A stretch of 64,000 nt of DNA, taken from Cupriavidus sp. P-10. GTDB taxonomy: Bacteria > Pseudomonadota > Gammaproteobacteria > Burkholderiales > Burkholderiaceae. The notes under the pieces are model-generated. The model saw nothing but the letters and a program-made list of their open reading frames with translations, ran no database searches and was not told where the DNA came from. Every line of letters starts with the position of its first letter. Position 1 is the stretch's first letter. This document shows, one piece after another, positions 32,773 through 41,706 of the stretch. The stretch covers positions 992,001-1,056,000 of the forward strand of contig NZ_AP025171.1 in assembly GCF_003402535.2 (NCBI RefSeq), read 5' to 3'. Position numbers and translations under genes: made by a program.

Positions 32773-34992
32773 TCAGTCCAGCAACTTGTCAACCGTCATC
32801 GGCAGATCGCGCACACGCCGTCCAGTCGCGTGATACACAGCATTGGCAATGGCCGCGGCCACCCCCACGATGCCGATTTCGCCGATACCCTTGGTGCCCA
32901 GCGCATTGATATGCGGATCGTGCCCGTCCAGCATGTCGACCTCGATCTCCCCCACGTCGGCGCTGACCGGCACATGGTATTCGGCAAGGTTGGCATTGGC
33001 CACGCGGCCGGTGGCCAGGTCCAGTTCGCTTTTCTCATGCAGCGCCATGCCGATGCCCCAGACGATGCCACCCACCAGCTGGCTATGCGCGGTCTTGCGG
33101 TTCAGCACGCGGCCCACGTCGTAGCAGCCGGCCACGCGATGCACGCGGACCTCGCCAAGGTCGGGATCGACATGCACTTCGGCAAAGACGGCGCCGAAGG
33201 CATGCATCGAGTATTGCTTGCGCTCGTCGCCCGGCGCGGCGCTGGCGTGGGCCTCGATGGGCTTGCCGCCAGCGCGCGTGATGGCCGCGCCGACCTGCTC
33301 CCGGCGCGACGGGTCGCTGCGCAGCCGCAACCAGCCGTCCACGACTTCCACATCATCCGGGCGCGCGCCTGACAGCGGCGAGGCGGGATCGGCCACGGAC
33401 CGCGCCACCAGCTTCCCAAGTGCGGCGGCGGCTGCCTGTTGCACCGCCGGGGCGACGCTGGCCACCGATTGCGAGCCGCCCGACACCGGCGCCTCCGGGA
33501 AATCCGTATCGCCCAGCTCAAAGCGCACGCGCTCCGGCGGCAGGCCCAGCGCGTCGGCGGCCACCTGTGTCATCACGGTATAGGTGCCGGTGCCCAGGTC
33601 CTGCGACCCGCTGCGCACCAGCGCCGTGCCATCCGGCAGGATGCGCGCCATGGCGCTGGCGCCCGAGCGGTTGGCAGGGTAGGTGGCGGTGGCCATGCCC
33701 AGTCCGACCAGCATGCCGCCGGCCTGCATCGAGCGCGGCTTCGGATCGCGGCGCGACCAGCCAAAGCGCTCTGCCGCCACGCGATAGCATTCGCGCAGCG
33801 ATTTGCTGGAGAAGGGCTTCTGCTTGTGCGGATCGGCATCGGCGTGGTTGCGCAAACGCAACTCGACCGGATCGATGCCGAGCCGATCGGCCAGTTCATC
33901 CAGCGCGCACTCCAATGCAAAGCTCCCCGGCGCTTCGCCCGGCGCACGCATGAAGGTCATGGTGCCGATCTGCAGCCGTGCCACCCGGTGGCTGGTTTGC
34001 AGGTTGGGGCATGCGTAGAGCGAGCGCGTCAGCACGGCGCAAGTCTCGAGCCATTCCTCGAGTTGCGCGCTGCCGATGATGACGTCGTGCCGCAGCGCCT
34101 GCAGGCGGCCATCGTCACCGCTGGCGGCGACCACGTGCTGCTCGGTGACTGGCCGCGCGCCGACCGGGCCGAACATCTGCACGCGGTCGACCACCAGCTT
34201 GACCGGCCTGCCGGCCGCTTGCGCCGCCATGGCCGCCAGCACCACGTGCGACCACATCGAACCCTTGCAGCCGAAGCCGCCGCCGACGAAGGGGCAGCGC
34301 ACGCGTACCTTGTCGGCGGGGATGCCGAGGGTGGCCGCCACCGCCTTGCGCACGCCGGTGATGTACTGGGTCGAGTCATACAGCGTCAAGGCGTCGCCAT
34401 CCCAGGCGGCGATGGTCGCGTGGGGCTCCATCGGGTTGTGGTGCTCCATCGGCGTGGTGTAGACCTCGTCGACGGTCGTGGACACTGAGCGCAGCGCGGC
34501 GTCGACATCGCCGCGATGGCTGTCGGCCTGGCCGGCGTCTTCGCCCTTCGGCTTGCCGGCGCGCGCGCGCGCCTGCGCGAAGTCCAGCACGGCTGCCTCC
34601 TCGCGGTAGCGGAACACCAGTCGCGTCGCTGCTTCACGCGCCTGCTCCAGCGTATCGGCCACGACCACGGCGATGGGCTGGTTGTTGTAATGCACCGAGG
34701 TGTCCTGCAGCAGCGCCATCACGTGGCCGGCGGTCGGCGTATCGGCCCCGGCCTTGCCGCCCTTGGGCAGTTTCGGTGCGTTGAAAGGTGTCATCACCAG
34801 CCGCACGCCGGGCAGCTGCTCGCATGCGGCGCTGTCGATCGATTCCACCTTGCCATGCGGGATGGTGCTGGTGACCATTACCGCGTGGACCATCCCTGGC
34901 ACGACATGGTCGGCTGCGTAGCGTGCGCGGCCGGTGACCTTGAGCACGCCGTCGGTGCGGTCGATGGGGGCGCCGGTAACGCTCATTGCCAT
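32773..34992 (-). CDS. paoC: Aldehyde oxidoreductase, molybdenum-binding large subunit
   Basis: A 739-residue xanthine-oxidase-family large subunit of the PaoC/YagR type, binding molybdenum cofactor. Key regions include CPFVGGGFGCKGSMWSHVVL, FMRAPGEAPGSFALECALDE, SGSQDLGTGTYTVMTQVAAD and the C-terminal KGIGEIGIVGVAAAIANA, which contains the catalytic Glu. PaoABC oxidises a broad set of aldehydes, especially aromatic ones, to acids. It is the last gene of the paoA-paoB-paoC unit. No paoD/XdhC-like cofactor-insertion gene follows; dnaE2 is convergent at the 3' side. Confidence 0.93.
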   Translation of the reverse strand: MAMSVTGAPIDRTDGVLKVTGRARYAADHVVPGMVHAVMVTSTIPHGKVESIDSAACEQLPGVRLVMTPFNAPKLPKGGKAGADTPTAGHVMALLQDTSVHYNNQPIAVVVADTLEQAREAATRLVFRYREEAAVLDFAQARARAGKPKGEDAGQADSHRGDVDAALRSVSTTVDEVYTTPMEHHNPMEPHATIAAWDGDALTLYDSTQYITGVRKAVAATLGIPADKVRVRCPFVGGGFGCKGSMWSHVVLAAMAAQAAGRPVKLVVDRVQMFGPVGARPVTEQHVVAASGDDGRLQALRHDVIIGSAQLEEWLETCAVLTRSLYACPNLQTSHRVARLQIGTMTFMRAPGEAPGSFALECALDELADRLGIDPVELRLRNHADADPHKQKPFSSKSLRECYRVAAERFGWSRRDPKPRSMQAGGMLVGLGMATATYPANRSGASAMARILPDGTALVRSGSQDLGTGTYTVMTQVAADALGLPPERVRFELGDTDFPEAPVSGGSQSVASVAPAVQQAAAAALGKLVARSVADPASPLSGARPDDVEVVDGWLRLRSDPSRREQVGAAITRAGGKPIEAHASAAPGDERKQYSMHAFGAVFAEVHVDPDLGEVRVHRVAGCYDVGRVLNRKTAHSQLVGGIVWGIGMALHEKSELDLATGRVANANLAEYHVPVSADVGEIEVDMLDGHDPHINALGTKGIGEIGIVGVAAAIANAVYHATGRRVRDLPMTVDKLLD

Positions 34993-34998
34993 GCTCCT

Positions 34999-35991
34999 TC
35001 ATGCGCCTTGCGGGCGGGCCGCGACCTGCAGCGCACGCACCACGGCGCGTTGCGCCAGCCCGACCTTGAAGGCGTTGTGCTCATAGGACCGGGCGCCATC
35101 TAGCAGCAGGCGGGCGGCCTCGGCCGCGCTGTGCGCGCTCAGCGGCCGGCCGGTCAGTGCCTGCTCGGCAGCGGGCACGCGCCACGGCTTGTGTGCCACG
35201 CCGCCGAGCGCCAGACGCGCGCTGCGCACGGTATGGTCGGCAAATTCGAGCGCCGCGGCCACCGAGACCAGCGCGAAGGCGAAACTGGCCCGGTCGCGCA
35301 CCTTCAGGTAATGCGCATGGGCGGCATAGGGCGAGGGTGGCAGCTCCAGCGCCACGACCAGCTCGCCGGGCGCCAGCGTCGTGTCGATCTCCGGCTTGTC
35401 TTCCGGCAAGCGATGGAAGTCGGCGATCCGGATCCTGCGCTCGCCGCCTGGCGCACGCACGACAATAACGGCCTCCAGCGCGGCCAGCGCCACGCACATA
35501 TCGGACGGATGCACGGCAATGCAATGCTCGCTGGCGCCAAGGATCGCGTGCATCCGGTTGATGCCGTCGCGCGCGCTGCAGCCCGAGCCAGGCTTGCGCT
35601 TGTTGCAGGCCGGGAAGCCGGTGTCGTAGAAGTAGTGGCAACGCGTGCGCTGCAGCAGATTGCCGCCCACGGTCGCCATATTGCGCAACTGCCCGGAAGC
35701 GCCGGACAGCAGCGCCTGCGCCAGCAGCGGATAGCGTTGGCGCACCAGCGGCTGGTTGGCGGCGTCGGTGTTGGTGAGCATCGCGCCGATGCGCAGGCCA
35801 CCGTCGGGCAGCGCCTCGACCTGCGCCAGCGGCAGCCGGCTGACGTCGACCAGTTGCTGCGGCGATTCAACACCGGCCTTGACCAGGTCGAGCAGGTTGG
35901 TGCCGCCGCCAACATAGCGAGCGCCCGGCTGGCTGCCCAGTTGCAGGGCTTCGTCGACGGTATCGGGCCGCGCGTAGGAGAAGGGCTGCAT
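34999..35991 (-). CDS. paoB: Aldehyde oxidoreductase, FAD-binding subunit with extra Fe-S cluster
   Basis: A 330-residue CO-dehydrogenase-flavoprotein-type subunit. The FAD loops are [16 protein letters not shown] and [17 protein letters not shown] cysteine-bearing insert ([20 protein letters not shown] then SGC) matches the [4Fe-4S] site found in PaoB but absent in ordinary xanthine dehydrogenases. It passes electrons between the [2Fe-2S] subunit and the outside acceptor. The gene begins 9 bp after paoA and ends 6 bp before paoC. Confidence 0.93.
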   Translation of the reverse strand: MQPFSYARPDTVDEALQLGSQPGARYVGGGTNLLDLVKAGVESPQQLVDVSRLPLAQVEALPDGGLRIGAMLTNTDAANQPLVRQRYPLLAQALLSGASGQLRNMATVGGNLLQRTRCHYFYDTGFPACNKRKPGSGCSARDGINRMHAILGASEHCIAVHPSDMCVALAALEAVIVVRAPGGERRIRIADFHRLPEDKPEIDTTLAPGELVVALELPPSPYAAHAHYLKVRDRASFAFALVSVAAALEFADHTVRSARLALGGVAHKPWRVPAAEQALTGRPLSAHSAAEAARLLLDGARSYEHNAFKVGLAQRAVVRALQVAARPQGA

Positions 35992-36000
35992 GCCGCTGCC

Positions 36001-36573
36001 TCAGCGCGCGCCTTGCTTGCCGCCAACCTCGCGGATCGCGGCGACGATCCTGGGGTAGGCACCGCAGCGGCACAGGTTGCCGCTCATGCGCTCGCGGATC
36101 TCGTCGTCGCTGAGCGGAAGTGTGGGCGAGGCCAGCGGCTGCACCATGCTGGCCTCGCCGGCGCGCGCTTCGGCCAGCATGCCAACTGCCGAGCAGATCT
36201 GGCCTGGCGTGCAGAAGCCGCACTGCAGTGCGTCATGGGCGACAAAAGCGGCCTGCATGGGATGCAGCCTATCACCGTCGGCCAGGCCTTCGATGGTGGT
36301 CAGGTCGCGGTCTTCCTGCATCACAGCAAGTGTCAGGCAGGACTGGATGCGCCGCCCGTCGCTCAGCACGGTGCAGGCGCCGCACTGGCCGCGGTCGCAG
36401 CCCTTCTTGGTGCCCATCAGGTGCATCACTTCGCGCAATGCGTCGAGCAGGGTGGTGCGCGGCTCAAGCTGCAGGGTGTGGGTCTGGCCGTTGATACGGA
36501 GCGTGACGGGGCGCGCGGCGGCGCCCGCAGGCGCGGTGGCGTCGCGCCGGGTGGAGTCCTTGTGTTCGGACAT
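36001..36573 (-). CDS. paoA: Aldehyde oxidoreductase, [2Fe-2S] subunit
   Basis: A 190-residue ferredoxin-like subunit with the plant-type cluster (KKGCDRGQCGACTVLSDG and QSC) and the helical cluster (CGFCTPGQIC and LCRCGAYPRI). I chose the MSEHKD start; a GTG 30 bases upstream is possible. E. coli PaoA has a twin-arginine signal for periplasmic export; here the N-terminus (MSEHKDSTRRDATAPAGAAA) has RR but no hydrophobic stretch, so the complex is probably cytoplasmic (inference). Confidence 0.92.
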   Translation of the reverse strand: MSEHKDSTRRDATAPAGAAARPVTLRINGQTHTLQLEPRTTLLDALREVMHLMGTKKGCDRGQCGACTVLSDGRRIQSCLTLAVMQEDRDLTTIEGLADGDRLHPMQAAFVAHDALQCGFCTPGQICSAVGMLAEARAGEASMVQPLASPTLPLSDDEIRERMSGNLCRCGAYPRIVAAIREVGGKQGAR

Positions 36574-36780
36574 TGTGCTGGCCTTTTGTGGAAGGGGCGG
36601 CACCGTGGGGAGAGCGCCGCGCCTGACAGTGCAGCAAGAAGGACAGCAAATTCGGTGCCCGGCAGCGAGGCGGGCCAGGAACGGGAGAGGGAGGGAAGAG
36701 GTGAGGGAACGGTGCCGCCGCGTGCGTCAGAACTCCACGGCGGCTTGTAGAAATTACGCTCGCGCCACGCGGGCCGCACA

Positions 36781-36809
36781 AAGAAAAGGCGGCGCACAAT
36801 GGCGCCGCC
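36781..36809 (-). terminator. Rho-independent terminator after the aromatic aminotransferase gene
   Basis: On the minus strand GGCGGCGC-CATTGT-GCGCCGCC is followed by TTTTCTT. It lies 30 bp past the aminotransferase stop and ends the tyrosine-use transcript before paoA. Confidence 0.88.
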
Positions 36810-36838
36810 CTGGCATTGACCGTAAGGCCGCAGAGGCC

Positions 36839-38035
36839 TTAGCCCTTCAGCACGCTGCCGATGGCCTTCGCCACGATTTCCACGTTGCGCTCGTTCAGGC
36901 CGGCCACGCACATGCGGCCCGAGCGCAGCAGGTAAACACCGTACTGCTCGCGCAGGCGCTCGGCCTGGTCGGCGGTCAGGCCGGTATAGGTAAACATGCC
37001 GCGCTGCGTCAGGTAGCGCGACAGCGCTTCGCCGCTGACATGGTCGCGCAGGTTGTGGTGGATCGCTTCACGCATGCGCGCGATGCGGCCGCACATCTGG
37101 GCCAGTTCTTCCTCCCACAGCTGGCGCAGCTCGGGCGTGGTCAGCACCTTGGCCACCACGCGCGCGCCGTGCGTCGGCGGGTTGCTGTAGTTGGCGCGCA
37201 CCGCGCCGGTCAGCTGGCCGAGCACGTTGGCGGCTTCCCCCGCGGTGTTGCAGAACACGCTCAGGCCGCCGCAGCGCTCGCCGTACAGCGAGAAGTTCTT
37301 CGAGAACGAGTTCGCCACGAGGCAGGGCACGTCCTGCGCGACCAGCTCGCGGATCGCAAAGGCATCGTCTTCCAGTCCGGCGCCGAAGCCCTGGTAGGCC
37401 ATGTCGACGAAGGGCAGCAGGTTGTTGGCATTGACCAGCGCGATCAGCTGGCGCCACTGGTCCTGGTTCAGGTCCACGCCGGTCGGGTTGTGGCAGCAGG
37501 CGTGCAGCAGCACGATGCTTTGCGCGGGGATGGTGCGCAGCGCGTCCATCATCGCGTCGAACTTCAGGCCGCCGGTGGCGTCGTCGTAGTACGGGTAGGT
37601 GTTGACCGTGAAGCCCGCGCGCTCGAACACCACGCGATGGTTTTCCCAGCTCGGGTCGCTGATCCACACCTGCGATTGTGGGTAGTAGCGCTTGAGGAAA
37701 TCCGCGCCCACGCGCAGCGCGCCGGAGCCGCCCAGCGTCTGCAGCGTGGCGATGCGGCCGGCGGCGCGCGCCGGCGAGTCTTCGCCAAATACCAGCGCCT
37801 GCACCGCGCTGCGGTAGCCCACCAGGCCCGACATCGGCAGGTAGGGGCGCGGGCCCATGTCAGCCAGCAGCGCAGCCTCGGCCTTGGCGACGGCCTGCAT
37901 CACCGGCAGGCGGCCGTCATCGTCAAAATAGATGCCGATGCTCAGGTTGACCTTGTCGGTGCGGGGATCTTTCTGGAAGTCCTCGTTGAGCGAGAGGATC
38001 GGGTCGCCGGGAAAGGCTTCGATGTGTGCGAACAT
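36839..38035 (-). CDS. tyrB: Aromatic amino acid aminotransferase
   Basis: A 398-residue class I PLP aminotransferase of the Asp/aromatic subgroup, the same length as E. coli TyrB (397). The PLP Lys is in VANSFSKNFSLYGERCG, the substrate/cofactor Asn-Pro in HACCHNPTGVDL, and the carboxylate Arg in LRSGRMCVAGL. Its neighbours (aromatic permease, 4-hydroxyphenylpyruvate dioxygenase) indicate it converts tyrosine to 4-hydroxyphenylpyruvate in catabolism. The start MFAHIEAFPGDPIL is the family's normal start. Confidence 0.92.
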   Translation of the reverse strand: MFAHIEAFPGDPILSLNEDFQKDPRTDKVNLSIGIYFDDDGRLPVMQAVAKAEAALLADMGPRPYLPMSGLVGYRSAVQALVFGEDSPARAAGRIATLQTLGGSGALRVGADFLKRYYPQSQVWISDPSWENHRVVFERAGFTVNTYPYYDDATGGLKFDAMMDALRTIPAQSIVLLHACCHNPTGVDLNQDQWRQLIALVNANNLLPFVDMAYQGFGAGLEDDAFAIRELVAQDVPCLVANSFSKNFSLYGERCGGLSVFCNTAGEAANVLGQLTGAVRANYSNPPTHGARVVAKVLTTPELRQLWEEELAQMCGRIARMREAIHHNLRDHVSGEALSRYLTQRGMFTYTGLTADQAERLREQYGVYLLRSGRMCVAGLNERNVEIVAKAIGSVLKG

Positions 38036-38153
38036 GGGATGCGATGGAATCAGGTCGGAGGGGGCTGCTGCGTGGCGCAGGCAGGCGCCGGGCACCGCGC
38101 AGCAAGGATTCTAACCGGCGGCGCCCGCGGGCTGCGGGCGCCGCGCCGGCCGG

Positions 38154-39548
38154 TCAGCGCAGTTGCTGGGTGGCGACGCCGTCCTGCAGCGGGGCGGCCG
38201 CGTTCTTCTGGCGCACCAGGTAGCTGATGGCAAGGACCACCAGCCACACCGGGATCAGGTAGACCGAGAGGCGCAGGCCTTCGGTCAGGTACATCACCAC
38301 CAGGATGCCGGCCAGGAACACCAGGCACAGGTAGTTGGTCAGCGGGTAGCCCCAGCTCTGGAACTTTGTGGCCTGGCCGGCCTTTCGCTTGTCGGCGCGG
38401 AATTTCAGGTGGATCAGGCTGATCATGGCCCAGTTGATGATCAGGGCCGACACCACCAGGCCCATCAGCAGCTCGAAAGCCTTGCCCGGCATGAAGTAGT
38501 TGATCACCACGCAGGCCGCGGTGGCCAGCGCCGAAAAGCCCAGTGCCGCCAGCGGGATGCCGCGCTTGTTGACCTTGAGCAGCGCCTTGGGCGCATTGCC
38601 TTGCTGGGCCAGGCCGTACAGCATGCGGCTGTTGCAGTACACACCGCTGTTGTAGACCGACAGCGCGGCGGTCAGCACCACCACGTTCAGCACGTTGGCA
38701 ACCCAGTTGCTGTTCAGCGCATGGAAGATCAGTACGAACGGGCTGCCGCCGGTGACCACGTTTTCCCACGGGTACAGCGACAGCAGCACTGCCAGCGCGC
38801 CCACATAGAAGATCAGGATGCGGTAGATCACCTGGTTGGTGGCCTTGGGAATGGTCTTCTCGGGCGAATCGGCTTCCGCCGCGGTAATGCCCACCAGCTC
38901 CAGGCCGCCGAACGAGAACATGATGACAGCCATGGCCATCACCAGGCCGCCCATGCCGTTGGGGAAGAAGCCGCCGTGCTGCCACAGGTTGGCCACGCTG
39001 GCTTGCGGGCCGGCATTGCCGGACATCAGCAGGTAGCCGCCAAAGCCGATCATGCCGATGATGGCCACGACCTTGATGATCGAGAACCAGAATTCCATCT
39101 CGCCGAAGGACTTCACGCTCGACAGGTTGATCGCATTGATCACCAGGAAGAACACCAGCGCCGAGACCCACGTCGGGATTTCCGGCCACCAGTACTGCAC
39201 GTAGATGCCGACGGCCGACAGCTCGGCCATGCTTACAAGGATGTACAGCACCCAGTAGTTCCAGCCGGAGAGAAAGCCGGCGAAGTGGCCGCAGTACTTG
39301 TCGGCGAAGTAGCTGAACGAACCGGCGACGGGCTCGTCCACCACCATCTCGCCGAGCTGGCGCATGATAAAGAACGCCACGATGCCGGCGATCGCGTAGC
39401 CCAGCAGGACCGACGGCCCCGCCATCTTGATGGTCTGGGCGATGCCCAGGAAAAGGCCGGTGCCGATGGCCCCGCCCAGCGCGATCAGCTGGATATGCCG
39501 GTTCTTCAGGCCACGCTTGAGCGTGCCGTCATTGCTGCTTGCATGCAT
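38154..39548 (-). CDS. aroP: Aromatic amino acid permease (APC family)
   Basis: A 464-residue amino acid:proton symporter with about 12 membrane helices. The first-helix motif IALGGAIGTGLFLGIAQTIK and the GEMVVDEPVAGSFSYFADKY stretch match the AroP/PheP/ProY group. Placement between the aminotransferase and hppD genes on the same strand makes tyrosine/phenylalanine uptake the likely job. It could instead be a proline/histidine permease by sequence alone. It lies 118 bp upstream of the aminotransferase gene. Confidence 0.85.
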   Translation of the reverse strand: MHASSNDGTLKRGLKNRHIQLIALGGAIGTGLFLGIAQTIKMAGPSVLLGYAIAGIVAFFIMRQLGEMVVDEPVAGSFSYFADKYCGHFAGFLSGWNYWVLYILVSMAELSAVGIYVQYWWPEIPTWVSALVFFLVINAINLSSVKSFGEMEFWFSIIKVVAIIGMIGFGGYLLMSGNAGPQASVANLWQHGGFFPNGMGGLVMAMAVIMFSFGGLELVGITAAEADSPEKTIPKATNQVIYRILIFYVGALAVLLSLYPWENVVTGGSPFVLIFHALNSNWVANVLNVVVLTAALSVYNSGVYCNSRMLYGLAQQGNAPKALLKVNKRGIPLAALGFSALATAACVVINYFMPGKAFELLMGLVVSALIINWAMISLIHLKFRADKRKAGQATKFQSWGYPLTNYLCLVFLAGILVVMYLTEGLRLSVYLIPVWLVVLAISYLVRQKNAAAPLQDGVATQQLR

Positions 39549-39731
39549 TCAGTTGTTTCCTCTACCCATTCTCATGGAATGTGGGCCCGCGCCTCTGGCT
39601 GTTTTGACTCGGACGCTTGGGCCGGGGGACGCCACCACCCGCACGGCAGGGTGACTGCCGCGTGGGTGGTTCGCTTACCGGAACCGGCTGGTGCCTGTCA
39701 CAGGCGGCCGGTCAGGGAAGGCCGATGCCGG

Positions 39732-40811
39732 TCAGGCCTCGACCTTGAGCGTGCCGCGCTCGATCTGGTCGCGTTCCAGCGACTCGAACAGCGCTTTGAA
39801 GTTGCCTTCGCCGAAGCCTTCGTCACCGCGGCGCTGGATGAACTCGAAGAACACCGGACCCAGTGCGGTCTTGGAGAAGATCTGCAGCAGCAGGCGGGGC
39901 TTGCCGCCTTCCGTGGTGCCGTCCAGCAAGATGCCGCGCGACTTCAGTTGCTCGACGGGCTGGCCGTGGCCGGGCAGGCGCGTTGCCAGCGCGTCGTAGT
40001 AATAGTCGTTCGGCGCGGTCATCAGCGGCACGCCTGCGAGTTGCAGGTTGTCGATGACTTCGATCAGGTTGTCGGTCAGGAAGGCGATGTGCTGGATACC
40101 CTCGCCATTGAAGGCCATCAGGAACTCTTCGATCTGGCCGGCGCCCTTGGACGATTCCTCGTTCAGCGGAATGCGGATTTTACCATCCGGCGCGGTCATG
40201 GCCTTGGAGGTCAGGCCGGTGTATTCGCCCTGGATGTCGAAGTAGCGGATTTCACGGAAGTTGAACAGCTTTTCGTAGAAGTTGGCCCAATAAGCCATGC
40301 GGCCACGGTAGACGTTGTGCGTCAGGTGGTCGATCAGCTTGAGGCCGTGGCCAACCGGGTGGCGGTCGACGCCTTCGACGAACTCGAAGTCGATGTCATA
40401 GATCGACTTGCCTTCCTCGAACCGGTCGATCAGGTACAGCGGCGCGCCGCCGATGCCCTTGATAGCAGGCAGGCGCAGTTCCATGGGGCCGGTCGGGATT
40501 TCAACCGGCTGGGCGCCCAGTTCCAGCGCGCGGGCGTAGGCCTTGTGCGAATCCTTGACGCGGAAAGCCATGCCGCAGGCGCTCGGGCCGTGTTCGGCGG
40601 CAAAGTAGGCGGCGTGGCTGTTCGGCTCGCGGTTGACGATGAAATTCACCTCGCCCTGGCGGTACAGCACCACATCCTTGGAGCGGTGCTTTGCCACCAG
40701 CGTAAAGCCCATCTGCTCGAACAGCGGCTCGAGCACGTTGGGGGTGGGCGAGGCGAATTCAACGAATTCAAATCCCATCAGCTGCATCGGGTTGTCAAAC
40801 AGGTCGGCCAT
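39732..40811 (-). CDS. hppD: 4-Hydroxyphenylpyruvate dioxygenase
   Basis: A 359-residue non-heme Fe(II) dioxygenase that turns 4-hydroxyphenylpyruvate into homogentisate. The iron ligands are visible as the His in [12 protein letters not shown], the His in [10 protein letters not shown] and the Glu in [13 protein letters not shown]. The start [20 protein letters not shown] is the family's usual start. It is the first gene of a likely hppD-aroP-tyrB unit; homogentisate dioxygenase and the later steps are not in the window. Confidence 0.95.
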   Translation of the reverse strand: MADLFDNPMQLMGFEFVEFASPTPNVLEPLFEQMGFTLVAKHRSKDVVLYRQGEVNFIVNREPNSHAAYFAAEHGPSACGMAFRVKDSHKAYARALELGAQPVEIPTGPMELRLPAIKGIGGAPLYLIDRFEEGKSIYDIDFEFVEGVDRHPVGHGLKLIDHLTHNVYRGRMAYWANFYEKLFNFREIRYFDIQGEYTGLTSKAMTAPDGKIRIPLNEESSKGAGQIEEFLMAFNGEGIQHIAFLTDNLIEVIDNLQLAGVPLMTAPNDYYYDALATRLPGHGQPVEQLKSRGILLDGTTEGGKPRLLLQIFSKTALGPVFFEFIQRRGDEGFGEGNFKALFESLERDQIERGTLKVEA

Positions 40812-41211
40812 GGCTTTCTCACTAGAGGGGAGGTTAAGTGATTGGATCGGTGCGGCGCCGGCAGAGTGCCGTGAGGCAGGGCGGGCGCGCACCGGAGATC
40901 GGAATTCCGGTTCAGCACTCCGCGCCATCGGCGCTGGCGCCTGGCGTGCCAGGCAAGGAAGGCAGGTTCATGGTCATGGGGGCGTTCAGAACCGGTCAGT
41001 CGGGAAATATTATTGCAGTGGCGACTTTGCCCGGATCGGGTGCCGCCGCCGCCAGTCAGTGCCGCGCAAACTGTTTGCCGCGCTGGCTTTATGTCGCTGG
41101 CTTGGGATGCAGTGTATATTCTGGCCAGCAAAATTGGATTTCGTTAGCCACGCAGGGAAACCCTAGATTATGAAATTCAATTGCAAAAATCTTTGAAATG
41201 AGGAAATCAAA
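40812..41211. other. Divergent control region hppD / Lrp-type regulator
   Basis: 400 bp with no supported gene, AT-rich over its last 100 bp. It should contain promoters in both directions. A TATATT element lies near 41114, and a CTTTGA/TCAAAG inverted repeat overlaps the regulator's ribosome site and start. Confidence 0.6.
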
Positions 41212-41212
41212 G
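41191..41212. promoter_or_regulatory. Inverted repeat CTTTGA-N10-TCAAAG at the regulator start
   Basis: Perfect 6-bp arms spanning the ribosome site (GAGG) and touching the GTG start codon. Lrp/AsnC proteins often bind AT-rich imperfect palindromes near their own genes, so it may serve autorepression, or it may fold in the mRNA. Confidence 0.35.
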
Positions 41213-41685
41213 TGCAAACGATCGACCTGGACCGTACCGATCGCCGCCTGCTGGCGGTATTGCAGGAGAACGCGCGCGCCTCGAACCTGGAGCTGGCGGA
41301 GGCAATTGCGCTGTCTCCGGCACAAACGCTGCGGCGTCACCGTCGCCTGGAAGAGGCCGGGCTGGTCAAGCGCTACGAAGCGCGGCTGGATGCCGCTGCA
41401 CTTGGCCTGGGCGTGGTCGCCTTCATCCATGTGACGATGGAGCGTGGCCATATCCGCGAGCTGTCCAACTTCAAGCGGCTGGTGGCGGAGCTCGCGCAGA
41501 TCCAGGAGTGCTTTTCCGTGACCGGAGATATCGACTACGTGCTGAAGGTGGTCGCCAGGGACCTGAAGGCGTTGTCTGACTTCCTGCTCGATACGCTGAT
41601 GCGCATCCCGGGCGTCAGCGCGGTCAAATCCAGCGTCTGCCTGGACGAGATCAAGTGCACCAGCGCCGTGCCGGTGGAAGCCTGA
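41212..41685 (+). CDS. Lrp/AsnC-family regulator of tyrosine catabolism
   Basis: A 157-residue feast/famine regulator. The N-terminal helix-turn-helix is at about residues 5-60 (NLELAEAIALSPAQTLRRHR), and the C-terminal RAM domain (about 65-150) contains FSVTGDIDYVLKVVARDLKA. GTG start preceded by GAGG. It is divergent from hppD, so it probably activates or represses the tyrosine/4-hydroxyphenylpyruvate genes in response to an aromatic amino acid or keto acid (inference). Confidence 0.88.
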   Translation: MQTIDLDRTDRRLLAVLQENARASNLELAEAIALSPAQTLRRHRRLEEAGLVKRYEARLDAAALGLGVVAFIHVTMERGHIRELSNFKRLVAELAQIQECFSVTGDIDYVLKVVARDLKALSDFLLDTLMRIPGVSAVKSSVCLDEIKCTSAVPVEA

Positions 41686-41706
41686 AACCGCGCGTCGGTG
41701 TTTCCG

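Noticed and set aside
39635..39669. Hairpin between aroP and hppD as a terminator
   Set aside because: The arms are imperfect and no T tract follows on the minus strand; hppD, aroP and tyrB can still be one unit.
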